Shown: one piece after another, positions 15,393 to 23,531 of the stretch | Layout of the letters: each line of letters opens with the position of its first letter | Numbering within the stretch: the stretch's first letter is position 1 | Origin: Bacteroidota bacterium | Lineage (GTDB): Bacteria > Bacteroidota > Bacteroidia > Flavobacteriales > Weeksellaceae | Length of the DNA stretch: 37,950 bases | Assembly (NCBI GenBank): GCA_023458535.1 | Contig: JAEWYW010000006.1 | Span: forward strand, 1-37,950 | Reading direction: 5' to 3' | Notes under the pieces: generated by a model | What the model was told of the DNA's origin: nothing | Database searches by the model: none | Seen by the model: only the letters and a program-made list of their open reading frames with translations | Translations under genes and position numbers: made by a program

Positions 15393-17645
15393 ATGAAAAA
15401 ACTCTACTCATTCATTATAAGCTTCTTTGCTTCAATTATTACACTTTTCAGCGCACAAACGTATCAGTTAACAGGCAATCCTGTTAATATTACAGGTTGG
15501 TCACTGATACCAACTGCATCTATAAATGCTGACTTTGTTCAACTTACACCGGATCAAACGGATAAAGTTGGAGGCATCAAACTTAATGACCCTATCAACT
15601 TAAAATTTTGTGACAAATGGAAGGTTGAATTTGATTTTAAAATTGACGGAAATGGAACCACTCAATTTGGAAAAGGTGACGGTCTTACATTTTGGTATTT
15701 AGCAAATCCACCTGCAACGTTTCCATCTGGAGGTGGATTAGGTATTCCCCCTAACTCCACAGGCTTAATAGTAGCTTTTGATATTTTTAATAATACCAAT
15801 GAGGCGCAAATGAGCAAAGTTCACATTCTTTACGGAACGCACGCTTCTGGAGCAAATATAGAATACAATAACACGCCAGGTAGTAGCTACCATTCAAATG
15901 ATCTCTATTCCACTCTTCCATTCCAGAATGGAACAGTGAGACATGTTGAAGTTAACGGCCAAATTGATCCCGCAAATCCAGCTAATTGGATCATTACTGT
16001 AAAAATTGATGGTACACAAATCGTTAATCAGTCCTTTGTTCCTGCAGGCGCCGCAGCTGCCATGGCGCAAGGCTATTTTGGATTCTCTTCCGCTACGGGT
16101 GGAGCAAGTGCAAGACACCAAATAAAAAATGTGAAAATTTTTGTAGATAAAGTTCCTATTCTGCAACCTACAGTTTCACCAACATCAACATGTCCAAATG
16201 CTGTTACAGGTATTGTAAGCGTTGATTTAACCTCTTACAATAATCAATTTGTAACCAATCCTGGAAATTATCAGTTTACTTATGTTGTAAATGGCACTAC
16301 AACTCCTATTGCCAACCCAACAAATTTTCAATTTTCAACGCCAACCACAGTAAACGTTATTGTACAAGATCCTACTGGAACTTTATGCGATAACCCCGAT
16401 GGAAAAATAATTCTTACTCCACAGACAGTACAGAAAGACGATGTAACGCTTAAAGGATGTCCAATGAATGGCACTGCCACATTTAACCTGACAACAGCTG
16501 CCGTTACTGCCGTTACGCCAGTAACTAAGCGATACTACCCAACGATAAACGATCTAAATAATGGAACATCAGAAATTACAAACCCTCAAGCTTATCAAGC
16601 CGTTAATGGTGCATTGGTGTATGTAAAAATAACAACAAGTACGGGATGTGTAGGGATAGCAAAAATCACCCTAGAATTCAATCCAGTCCCAACTGTAACT
16701 GATGGAACAATAGAATCTTGTGGCAATACAGACGACCCAAGCTTTGGAACCTTTAATCTTACAACAATTAATGTGACCACCACAGGTGGAACCACAAAAA
16801 AATATTTCGCCAACTACAATGATGCCATTGCAGGAATTAATGAGATACCTACGCCTGCTGCGTATATTTCAGAATCTGGTTTTGCATACATCAAAGTTAT
16901 CAATAGTTCTGGTTGCGGAGCGATTTCTAAAATCACTTTAAAAGTGATTCCTCAGAAATTTTCTGATATTCTTAAAGACAAAACTATTTGTATTGAAGCG
17001 CGAACTACTTTAGATGCTGGTCCAGGGTTTACAAGCTATAAATGGAGCACGGGGGAAACCACACAGTCGATATCGGGTGTTACGGTTGGTCAGTACTGGG
17101 TAGAGCTCAAAACAGGAAATTGTACCGTTACTCAAAAAGTAACTGTCTGGGCTGCAAAAAATCCAGTAATAAAATCAGTGAAAATAGATTTTAAGAAGGC
17201 AACTATCGAGGTTGAGGGTGGAAACGCGCCTTATTTTTATTCTATCGACGGTATTTATTGGCAAACTTCCAATGTTTTCGAAAACTTAACAAGAGCAGAC
17301 TACACATTTTATGTAAAAGACGCTTACAATTGTCAACCCGTTTCTGTAAACGTTACCATTCCAAATCTTATCAATGTGATCACCAATAACGGAGACGGAA
17401 GCAATGATAGGATAGATTTATCAGCTTTGCGATATAAAAACAAATTGCAATTTGATATTTTTGATCGCTATGGCAATAAAGTATTCAACGGCGATTATAA
17501 AAGCAACTACATTTGGGATGGAACAATATTCGGCAGAAAAGTCCCTACAGGCACTTACTGGTATTCCATTTCTTGGGAAGAGAATGATAAAGTGAAAACT
17601 CCTGTATTGTATAACGGATGGATTTTAGTTAAAAACAGAAATTAA
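15393..17645 (+). CDS. secreted L-type lectin-like protein with T9SS type B sorting domain
   Basis: The 750-residue protein has a signal peptide (1-21, ending LFSAQ). Residues about 22-250 resemble a legume (L-type) lectin jelly roll: DGLTFWYLANPP, a GLGIPP loop, GLIVAFDIFNN, and a closing GYFGFSSATGG strand. Residues about 340-530 contain two copies of a roughly 90-residue repeat, each with GTxxFNLTT, a (K/R)(Y/K)YF or YYP segment, AYI/AY, and GC(V/G)-IxKITLK. A third domain follows (about 535-590, GPGFTSYKWSTGETTQSI). The last 93 residues (NLINVITNNGDGSND, FDIFDRYGNKVF, VPTGTYWYSISW, GWILVKN) are the gliding-motility type C-terminal domain used as a type B signal by T9SS. It is thus a surface or secreted adhesin-like protein with probable glycan binding. 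It stands alone between a terminator and the prfA promoter. Confidence 0.9.
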   Translation: MKKLYSFIISFFASIITLFSAQTYQLTGNPVNITGWSLIPTASINADFVQLTPDQTDKVGGIKLNDPINLKFCDKWKVEFDFKIDGNGTTQFGKGDGLTFWYLANPPATFPSGGGLGIPPNSTGLIVAFDIFNNTNEAQMSKVHILYGTHASGANIEYNNTPGSSYHSNDLYSTLPFQNGTVRHVEVNGQIDPANPANWIITVKIDGTQIVNQSFVPAGAAAAMAQGYFGFSSATGGASARHQIKNVKIFVDKVPILQPTVSPTSTCPNAVTGIVSVDLTSYNNQFVTNPGNYQFTYVVNGTTTPIANPTNFQFSTPTTVNVIVQDPTGTLCDNPDGKIILTPQTVQKDDVTLKGCPMNGTATFNLTTAAVTAVTPVTKRYYPTINDLNNGTSEITNPQAYQAVNGALVYVKITTSTGCVGIAKITLEFNPVPTVTDGTIESCGNTDDPSFGTFNLTTINVTTTGGTTKKYFANYNDAIAGINEIPTPAAYISESGFAYIKVINSSGCGAISKITLKVIPQKFSDILKDKTICIEARTTLDAGPGFTSYKWSTGETTQSISGVTVGQYWVELKTGNCTVTQKVTVWAAKNPVIKSVKIDFKKATIEVEGGNAPYFYSIDGIYWQTSNVFENLTRADYTFYVKDAYNCQPVSVNVTIPNLINVITNNGDGSNDRIDLSALRYKNKLQFDIFDRYGNKVFNGDYKSNYIWDGTIFGRKVPTGTYWYSISWEENDKVKTPVLYNGWILVKNRN

Positions 17646-17689
17646 TTTTGAATCAAAAATAAGTTAGCAAGCATTTATAAATCAAATCG

Positions 17690-17697
17690 TATCTTTG
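17690..17697 (+). promoter_or_regulatory. minus-7 box of prfA
   Basis: TATCTTTG followed by CAGAC is an exact TAnnTTTG box, 19 bases before the ATG at 17717. No terminator hairpin is obvious between the lectin-like gene and this promoter. Confidence 0.65.
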
Positions 17698-17716
17698 CAG
17701 ACTTAAATTTCTAGAA

Positions 17717-18802
17717 ATGTCTAAATCCTTAATACCAAAACTTCAAGCGATAAAGCAACGTTATAATGAAGTTGCAGATTTAATCATTCAACCAGATGTT
17801 ATCACCGATCAAAAAAAATATTCTTCTTTAAACAAAGAATACAGCGATCTTGGTAAAATTGTTAAGGTGTATGATATGTATCAATCTGCTTTAGATACCA
17901 TACAAGAATCCGACGAGATTATCGCAGATGGATCTGACAAAGATTTGGCTGATTTAGCAAAGATGGAGAAACTGGAAGCCCAAGACAAAATTCCTGCTTT
18001 GGAAGAAGAGTTAAAGGTTTTACTCATACCAAAAGACCCTGCTGATGACAAAAACATCATTGTAGAATTACGCGCTGGAACTGGAGGTGATGAAGCTGCT
18101 ATTTTTGTGGAGGATATGTACAGGATGTACACCATGTATTTCAAAACAAAAGGTTGGAGACATGAGGTAACAGATTCTAACGAAGCTGCAAAAGGCTACA
18201 AAGAACTCATCATGAAAGTTGAAGGCGAAGGCGTTTACGGCATCATGAAATTTGAATCAGGCGTACACCGTGTACAGCGTGTTCCTGAAACCGAATCACA
18301 GGGAAGGGTTCACACATCAGCCATTACTATTGCAGTTTTACCTGAAGCTGAAGAAGTGGATGTGGAGATCAATCCTGCGGATATCGAAATGCAAACGTCA
18401 CGTTCGGGAGGAGCTGGAGGCCAAAATGTAAATAAAGTTGAAACCAAAGTTCAGCTTACCCATAAACCTTCGGGAATTGTGGTGGTTTGTCAACAGGCCC
18501 GTTCACAGCTAGCCAACCGGGAACTTGCCATGGAAATGCTAAGAGCAAAACTCTATGACATAAAACTACAGGAGGTAGTAGGCGATATCGCTGCTCAGCG
18601 TAAAACCATGGTTTCTACTGGTGACAGATCTGCAAAGATTAAAACCTATAATTACCCACAAGGTAGAGTGACCGACCACAGAATCAATAAATCTATCTAC
18701 AATCTTGATGCTTATATGAATGGTGATATCCAGGAAATGATGGATGCGGTAATAATGGCAGAGAATGCGGAGAAGATGAAAGGAGAAGAAGAAAACTTCT
18801 AA
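17717..18802 (+). CDS. prfA: peptide chain release factor 1
   Basis: The 361-residue protein terminates translation at UAA and UAG. The GGQ tripeptide that triggers peptidyl-tRNA hydrolysis is at residues 234-236 in SGGAGGQNVNK. The codon-recognition PxT motif appears as Pro-Glu-Thr (190-192) in RVPETESQGRVHTS, the RF1 form rather than the SPF of RF2. GTGGDEA (121-127) is also conserved. The length is normal. It is transcribed from its own promoter and closed by the hairpin at 18837-18870. Confidence 0.98.
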   Translation: MSKSLIPKLQAIKQRYNEVADLIIQPDVITDQKKYSSLNKEYSDLGKIVKVYDMYQSALDTIQESDEIIADGSDKDLADLAKMEKLEAQDKIPALEEELKVLLIPKDPADDKNIIVELRAGTGGDEAAIFVEDMYRMYTMYFKTKGWRHEVTDSNEAAKGYKELIMKVEGEGVYGIMKFESGVHRVQRVPETESQGRVHTSAITIAVLPEAEEVDVEINPADIEMQTSRSGGAGGQNVNKVETKVQLTHKPSGIVVVCQQARSQLANRELAMEMLRAKLYDIKLQEVVGDIAAQRKTMVSTGDRSAKIKTYNYPQGRVTDHRINKSIYNLDAYMNGDIQEMMDAVIMAENAEKMKGEEENF

Positions 18803-18836
18803 TAGCAGTATTACGAAGGATTTTTTGAGATATATG

Positions 18837-18870
18837 CCTGTGAAAGTTATTTGCTTTCACAGGTTTTTTT
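18837..18870 (+). terminator. terminator of prfA
   Basis: CCTGTGAAAG and CTTTCACAGG form a perfect 10-bp stem with a 7-base loop, followed by seven T residues. It ends directly before the rseP promoter. Confidence 0.92.
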
Positions 18871-18871
18871 A

Positions 18872-18902
18872 TTTGGCATAGATTTGATAATGCTTACCTT
18901 TG
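18872..18902 (+). promoter_or_regulatory. promoter of rseP
   Basis: TTTG (18872-18875) and TACCTTTG (18895-18902, exact TAnnTTTG) are 19 bases apart, a complete Bacteroidota housekeeping promoter. The ATG is at 18926. Confidence 0.78.
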
Positions 18903-18925
18903 CAAATTAATATTAAAAACGATAA

Positions 18926-20401
18926 ATGGAATTAGCACTTCAAATTTTCCAATTCATCCTAAGTATATCTATTTTAGTTATTTTACATGAGTTAGGGCAT
19001 TTTTTACCCGCAAAATGGTTCAAAACCAAAGTTGAAAAATTCTACCTTTTCTTCGATCCTTATTTCTCACTTTTTGCCATGAAAAAAATCAATGGTAAAT
19101 GGAGATTTAAATTTTTATCTCAAAATCAACCCACAACATCAACCATTGAAAAAGATGGAAAGAAATATGAGGTTCCATTAGACACATCTGATCTTCCAGA
19201 GTCAGATTGGAGAAAACACACCGAAGATACACAGTACGGTATCGGTTGGTTACCTTTCGGGGGATATGTAAAAATTGCTGGTATGGTCGACGAAAGCATG
19301 GATCTTGAGCAATTAAAAAAACCTGCACAACCTTGGGAATTTAGAGCAAAACCAGCATGGCAACGACTGATCATCATGCTTGGAGGTGTTACCGTAAACT
19401 TCTTTCTGGCATGGGTTATTTATACTTGTTTAAGTTATTTCAATGGTGAATATTACACAGATTTAACAAAGTTTAAAGACGGAATAAGCGTTACAGATTC
19501 CAGTAAAAAAATGGGTTTCCAGAACGGTGACAAAATTATTGCTATTGATGGTAAACCAGCTGAAAGATTAGAAAATTCCACGATTAACATTCTTTTAAGT
19601 GACAATGTAACTGTATTAAGAGATGGCAAAGAAATCACATTCCCTGTGAATGATGAAGGTATTGCAGATGTAGTTCGTCAAAAACAAGCAAAATTATTTA
19701 TTACACCAAGATTGCCTTTAGTGGTAGACTCCCTTGTCAGTGAGGAATCTAAAAAATCTGGGTTGGCGAAAGGCGACAGAATTATTGCAGTTAATGGTAA
19801 GCCAACGCCTTACTTTGATCAAATTGGAGATCAGTTGAATTTGAATAAAGGTAAAACTGTCCAACTTGAAGTGGAGAGAAATGGAAGCAAACAGACTATT
19901 GAAGCACCTGTAAATAAAGAAGGAAAACTAGGTGTTGCCAACAGCCTAAAAGTATTATCCAGTTTCGGAACCACAAAAAAATATACTTTGGGTGAGGCGA
20001 TTCCAAGAGGTTTTGAAAGAACTATTGAAGCCCTTACGATGCAGGTAAAGCAGTTTAAAATAATGTTCAACTCTAAAATTCAGGGATATAAAAATGTGGG
20101 TGGCCCTATTGCCATTGTAAAATCCATGCACGTAGAGAAAGACAAGGACGGAAATGTTGGCATCAATTGGACAGCCTTTTGGAGCTTCACAGCCATGTTC
20201 TCGGTATGGTTGGCTTTCTTAAACTTGATACCTATCCCAGGATTGGATGGTGGACACGTTTTATTTACTTTATGGGAAATGGTAACGGGTAAACCTGTAC
20301 CACAAAAAGTTTTAGAAAACGCTCAAATGATTGGGGTTATCTTCCTGTTAGGCTTGATGTTACTGATTTTCGGGAATGATATCGTTAAATTATTTCTTTA
20401 A
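18926..20401 (+). CDS. rseP: RseP-like site-2 zinc metalloprotease
   Basis: The 491-residue inner-membrane protease cleaves transmembrane segments; in other bacteria the substrate is an anti-sigma factor, releasing an envelope-stress sigma factor. The first membrane helix contains HELGH (His21, Glu22, His25) that binds zinc. The third zinc ligand lies in NLIPIPGLDGGH (Asp441). Between them are a periplasmic region with two PDZ-like domains (about 200-260 and 270-340), as in E. coli RseP. A cytoplasmic insertion at about 60-110 (KDGKKYEVPLDTSD) is longer than in E. coli. It has its own promoter and is followed by a 9-bp hairpin (20407-20429) and the tRNA pair. No dxr or bam gene lies beside it. 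Confidence 0.95.
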   Translation: MELALQIFQFILSISILVILHELGHFLPAKWFKTKVEKFYLFFDPYFSLFAMKKINGKWRFKFLSQNQPTTSTIEKDGKKYEVPLDTSDLPESDWRKHTEDTQYGIGWLPFGGYVKIAGMVDESMDLEQLKKPAQPWEFRAKPAWQRLIIMLGGVTVNFFLAWVIYTCLSYFNGEYYTDLTKFKDGISVTDSSKKMGFQNGDKIIAIDGKPAERLENSTINILLSDNVTVLRDGKEITFPVNDEGIADVVRQKQAKLFITPRLPLVVDSLVSEESKKSGLAKGDRIIAVNGKPTPYFDQIGDQLNLNKGKTVQLEVERNGSKQTIEAPVNKEGKLGVANSLKVLSSFGTTKKYTLGEAIPRGFERTIEALTMQVKQFKIMFNSKIQGYKNVGGPIAIVKSMHVEKDKDGNVGINWTAFWSFTAMFSVWLAFLNLIPIPGLDGGHVLFTLWEMVTGKPVPQKVLENAQMIGVIFLLGLMLLIFGNDIVKLFL

Positions 20402-20406
20402 AATTT

Positions 20407-20429
20407 AAGTTTTTTCATGTAAAAAACTT
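20407..20429 (+). terminator. weak hairpin after rseP
   Basis: AAGTTTTTT and AAAAAACTT form a perfect 9-bp, AT-rich stem with loop CATGT, directly after the rseP stop. No T-run follows, so it is a weak terminator at best, and it overlaps the upstream element of the first tRNA promoter. Confidence 0.4.
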
Positions 20430-20458
20430 GCACAATACTATAAGTGTTCTTATATTTG
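20428..20458 (+). promoter_or_regulatory. promoter of the first tRNA-Asn
   Basis: TATATTTG (20451-20458) is an exact TAnnTTTG; CTTG (20427-20430) lies 20 bases upstream as a near-match minus-33 element. The tRNA begins 23 bases after the box. Confidence 0.7.
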
Positions 20459-20480
20459 CACCACTTAAAAATAGGAAAAT

Positions 20481-20554
20481 TCCTCCTTAGCTCAGTTGGT
20501 TAGAGCATCTGACTGTTAATCAGAGGGTCGCTGGTTCGAGCCCAGCAGGAGGAG
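20481..20554 (+). tRNA. tRNA-Asn (GTT), copy 1
   Basis: The 74 bases fold as a standard cloverleaf. The acceptor arm TCCTCCT pairs with AGGAGGA, the D arm is GCTC/GAGC, the anticodon stem TCTGA/TCAGA encloses CTGTTAA with anticodon GTT, and the T arm is GCTGG/CCAGC with loop TTCGAGC. The discriminator base is G and CCA is not encoded. It reads Asn codons AAC and AAU. It has its own promoter and a hairpin terminator. It is identical to the copy at 20660-20733. Confidence 0.97.
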
Positions 20555-20556
20555 CA

Positions 20557-20584
20557 AAAAAGACTTACAACAGTAAGTCTTTTT
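20557..20584 (+). terminator. terminator of the first tRNA-Asn
   Basis: AAAAAGACTTAC pairs with GTAAGTCTTTTT around AACA, and the right arm itself supplies the T-run. It starts 2 bases after the tRNA 3' end. Confidence 0.85.
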
Positions 20585-20606
20585 CATTCAAAAAAAAACG
20601 TTTGTG

Positions 20607-20637
20607 TTTGCTCAAAAAGAATAAATTTCTATATTTG
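20607..20637 (+). promoter_or_regulatory. promoter of the second tRNA-Asn
   Basis: TTTG (20607-20610) and TATATTTG (20630-20637) are 19 bases apart, a complete promoter lying between the two tRNA copies. It shows that the second copy is not simply processed from the first transcript. Confidence 0.75.
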
Positions 20638-20659
20638 CAACACTAAAAAAGGGAAATAT

Positions 20660-20733
20660 TCCTCCTTAGCTCAGTTGGTTAGAGCATCTGACTGTTAATC
20701 AGAGGGTCGCTGGTTCGAGCCCAGCAGGAGGAG
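20660..20733 (+). tRNA. tRNA-Asn (GTT), copy 2
   Basis: Identical in all 74 bases to copy 1, with anticodon GTT, discriminator G and no encoded CCA. Flanking bases differ (the leader and terminator loops are not the same), so the duplication is old enough for the flanks to diverge while the tRNA is conserved. Promoter 20607-20637 and terminator 20735-20766 frame it. Confidence 0.97.
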
Positions 20734-20734
20734 C

Positions 20735-20766
20735 AAAAGACTTACAGAAATGTAAGTCTTTTTTTT
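20735..20766 (+). terminator. terminator of the second tRNA-Asn
   Basis: AAAAGACTTACA and TGTAAGTCTTTT pair around GAAA and are followed by further T residues. The stem GACTTAC is the same as after copy 1, while the loop differs. Confidence 0.88.
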
Positions 20767-20876
20767 ATAACCTTTTATGATTACAAGAGTTATTAAATTT
20801 TAATTAAAACACAGGTATCTCAACACTGAAGGTATAATTTTTGTATAATTTCGAATCAATTTTTTTTCAAATCAGA

Positions 20877-21701
20877 ATGATGATAAATAAATTAATCGCC
20901 TGTATACTGTTGTTATCAGGCGCGTCGGTCTTTTCTCAGGTGGGCATTGAAACAGAATTCCCTAAAGGCATCTTTCATGTAGATGGTAGCAAGGACAATC
21001 CAAAAAACGCCACTACCGCTGTCAGCAGCAACCAACAAAGCAATGATGTAATTGTTTTACAAGGATCTGGCAAAGTAGGAGTGGGAACAACTGCGCCAGA
21101 TAGAAATCTTGAAATTAACAATGGAACCACTAATGGCGCCATCAAAATTGTTGATGGTAATCAAGGTGCAGGAAGATATTTGATGAGCGATAAGGATGGT
21201 CTAGCTACATGGGTAAAACCCAACTCTTTCAACTCCGCAGTTATATGGACTTATAGTCCTCCTGCGCAAGTTACTTCATTTATAGGTCAGCCTAATTCAG
21301 ATGGAACTTTTCCCGAAGGCGGAAGCAATAGAACATACACCAATCTATCGCTTACAAACTTAACAAAAGGAAAATGGATAGTTAATGTTGGACTTCGTTT
21401 GAATACTCCATTGCCGCTTAGCAGTGCATTTTGGCTTCACGCCAAACTTTCTTCATCTACTACCTCTGCTACTAATACGGGTTGGGTTAATAAAGGGCCT
21501 GCTGGTAATGCAACAGGCTATGCAAGTGTTATCTATGGAGATGGAACAACTAACGGTAAGGGATTTTTTACCGGCACCACAATAATTGAGGTCACGAATT
21601 CAACTTTACCTGCTCTCTATCTTTTACTTGAAAATTCAGGGCAATGGACATTTGATACCTCATCACCTGAAAACTATTTCTATGCAATACCAATTAATTA
21701 G
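20877..21701 (+). CDS. secreted VGIGT-repeat protein, paralogue 1 of 3
   Basis: I take ATG 20877 as start (274 residues; ATG 20880 is equally possible), because it gives a clean signal peptide (INKLIACILLLSGASVFSQ). The mature protein opens QVGIETEFPKGIFHVDG, then a second unit KVGVGTTAPDRNLEI with GAIKIVDG and a closing LMSDKDGLATW. From about residue 125 a beta-rich domain follows with GKWIVNVGLRL, FWLHAKLSSSTTS and the end ENYFYAIP. The VGIGTxxP units are common in Bacteroidota secreted proteins and phage-fibre-like stalks; the C-terminal part looks like a compact jelly-roll (C1q/TNF-like), by inference. There is no T9SS sorting domain or anchor. It is the first of three tandem paralogues; an imperfect promoter (TAATTTTTG) lies at about 20836. 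Confidence 0.75.
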   Translation: MMINKLIACILLLSGASVFSQVGIETEFPKGIFHVDGSKDNPKNATTAVSSNQQSNDVIVLQGSGKVGVGTTAPDRNLEINNGTTNGAIKIVDGNQGAGRYLMSDKDGLATWVKPNSFNSAVIWTYSPPAQVTSFIGQPNSDGTFPEGGSNRTYTNLSLTNLTKGKWIVNVGLRLNTPLPLSSAFWLHAKLSSSTTSATNTGWVNKGPAGNATGYASVIYGDGTTNGKGFFTGTTIIEVTNSTLPALYLLLENSGQWTFDTSSPENYFYAIPIN

Positions 21702-21710
21702 CACACAAAA

Positions 21711-22538
21711 ATGATCAAAAAAATGAAAAATAATTTTATCTACTGTGGTGCCCTAGTATTATCTTCCTTTTTAACTGCACAAACGGGAAAGGTTGGTATT
21801 GGCACAAACGCTCCACAACAAACACTCCACATTGATCCCGCGAAAAATACAGTAGGAACTCCGAGTACCAATACAAATGACGATGTAGTAGTTACTTCAC
21901 AGGGATATATGGGAATTGGAACCGTAAATCCATCTGCCCGTCTTGAAATTAAAAGCAATACCCCAAATGCAATAAAAATAACAGATGGAACAGAAAAACA
22001 AAATGCATTTTTACGTAGTGACGCTAATGGCGTTGGAAGTTGGTATCTGCAAGGAAGTATAAAACCCATCGAACTGGGAGTTTGGACACCTTCGGACCCA
22101 ATTATCAGATCTGGACCTGCAGGCGCTTCCACAGTTAATCTGAATGTCTCTATTACTTTAACGCCAGGAATTTGGATGGTAAATTTCGGAGCAACATTCA
22201 AAATGTCTAATGTTTCTACACCATATTGGCTACATTTATATCTGTCTGAATCCACTACATCAAGGGTCAATACAAATTTCGATTATCTGGGTGGCGGCGG
22301 AAATAATACAGGATATGCTGGTTTGATGATTCCAAATAAAACAGCTGCAGTAGGCAATGCTAATCTGATCAGCGGATCTTCTATCATCAGAGTAAAACCT
22401 AATCAGACCGTCAAGTTATGGGTTTTAGCAGAAAATTTTAATACTTCAACTAACCCTTCATCATCGGTCGTAAACTGGAATTTTAAAGCTGATAACTGGG
22501 AAAATTATTTATATGCCATACCATTGGATGGAATTTAA
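21711..22538 (+). CDS. secreted VGIGT-repeat protein, paralogue 2 of 3
   Basis: The product is 275 residues from ATG 21711 (ATG 21723 is an alternative). The signal peptide ends SSFLTAQ. Two repeat units follow, KVGIGTNAPQQTLHID and YMGIGTVNPSARLEI, then AIKITDGT and SDANGVGSW. The C-terminal domain has GIWMVNFGATF, YWLHLYLSESTTS, and ENYLYAIP near the end, in the same order as its neighbours. It begins 9 bases after the first paralogue, so the genes are co-transcribed. Function is unknown; a surface fibre, adhesin or matrix role is plausible from the architecture. Confidence 0.75.
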   Translation: MIKKMKNNFIYCGALVLSSFLTAQTGKVGIGTNAPQQTLHIDPAKNTVGTPSTNTNDDVVVTSQGYMGIGTVNPSARLEIKSNTPNAIKITDGTEKQNAFLRSDANGVGSWYLQGSIKPIELGVWTPSDPIIRSGPAGASTVNLNVSITLTPGIWMVNFGATFKMSNVSTPYWLHLYLSESTTSRVNTNFDYLGGGGNNTGYAGLMIPNKTAAVGNANLISGSSIIRVKPNQTVKLWVLAENFNTSTNPSSSVVNWNFKADNWENYLYAIPLDGI

Positions 22539-22553
22539 CAAAACGCTTCATTA

Positions 22554-23345
22554 ATGAAAAATCTTATAATTATTTTTAGCATAATAGGTACCTCCGCATT
22601 CTGCTCCGGACAAGTGGGTATCGGGACAACGACACCACAAGGCACTCTTCATATAGATGCTGGGAAAAATACCACTGCGGGCATACCCGCAACAAACTTC
22701 AGTGATGATGTTGTCGTAACATCTACAGGAAATGTGGGAATCGGAACATTAACACCTGCTACTAAATTAGAAATAAATTCACCAACAGCGGGTGCTATTA
22801 GAATAGTGGACGGCACCCAAGGCGCAAATAAAGTTCTGGTGAGCGATGCAAATGGTGTAGGAACTTGGCAAGTCCTTCCTGTATTTAAAAATGCAATAAA
22901 GGGTTCCTTCACTCCATCAGCAACTGTGTCTTCCGACAATACAGCAACATTGTATAAATCTTCAAATGGAACAATCACATTAAACAAGGGTAAATGGCTG
23001 GTAAGTGCCGGTTTAACCATTAAATTAAACAACACCACAGGTACAAATAACTCCAAACCATATTGGCTTCAACTGTATCTTTCGGACACAACAACATCAG
23101 TAACCAATACAAAATTCACCTATATTGGAAATGTTCCTAAAAATTTTGGAGGTAATATTATTCGAAGTCTTCCAGATAACAGTAATTTTCCCACTGGTTC
23201 GACAATTATAGACGTATTACAAGATAATACAACTATCTATTTGCTGATTCAAAATGTATCAACGGATTCCAGTGGTAATAATATAGGCTGGGTGTTTTCC
23301 ACTGGGAATTACGAGAATTATTTCAACGCAGTTCCTACGAATTAA
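22554..23345 (+). CDS. secreted VGIGT-repeat protein, paralogue 3 of 3
   Basis: The product is 263 residues with signal peptide MKNLIIIFSIIGTSAFCSG. It has QVGIGTTTPQGTLHID and NVGIGTLTPATKLEI, then GAIRIVDGTQG and SDANGVGTW, and a C-terminal domain with GKWLVSAGLTI, YWLQLYLSDTTTS and a final ENYFNAVPTN. It is closer to paralogue 2 in the N-terminal repeats. It starts 15 bases after paralogue 2 and is followed 43 bases later by a strong terminator, which closes the three-gene unit. Confidence 0.75.
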   Translation: MKNLIIIFSIIGTSAFCSGQVGIGTTTPQGTLHIDAGKNTTAGIPATNFSDDVVVTSTGNVGIGTLTPATKLEINSPTAGAIRIVDGTQGANKVLVSDANGVGTWQVLPVFKNAIKGSFTPSATVSSDNTATLYKSSNGTITLNKGKWLVSAGLTIKLNNTTGTNNSKPYWLQLYLSDTTTSVTNTKFTYIGNVPKNFGGNIIRSLPDNSNFPTGSTIIDVLQDNTTIYLLIQNVSTDSSGNNIGWVFSTGNYENYFNAVPTN

Positions 23346-23388
23346 TTAATGAAAAGTATCATCAAACTTAAATAAATCAAATTTAATT

Positions 23389-23424
23389 GACCTGCACTCT
23401 CCTGCAGGTCATTTTATTTTTTTT
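23389..23424 (+). terminator. terminator of the VGIGT three-gene unit
   Basis: GACCTGCA and TGCAGGTC form a perfect 8-bp stem with a 6-base loop, followed by ATTTTATTTTTTTT. Confidence 0.88.
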
Positions 23425-23531
23425 CATAAATCAACCATTGGAATAAAATTTGCCAATTGCTAATTCAAAATAAAATCAAACAGTTAACCATAAATTAGTA
23501 TCTTCACGCCTTCTAAATTCAAGACTATTTA

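Noticed and set aside
18860..18900. Sigma-54 promoter (TGGCA...TTG) before rseP
   Set aside because: TGGCATAGATTTGATAATGC lacks the correctly spaced GC element, and a full TTTG/TAnnTTTG housekeeping promoter occupies the same bases.
20481..20733. Pair of identical 74-base segments as a CRISPR-like or attachment-site repeat
   Set aside because: They fold as complete tRNA-Asn genes with promoters and terminators; no integrase or third partial copy was seen.
21740..22270. 176-codon and similar frames antisense to the VGIGT genes (also 22649-23056)
   Set aside because: The sense genes have signal peptides, paralogues and a shared terminator; the antisense frames resemble nothing and arise from the repetitive Gly/Thr/Val codons.
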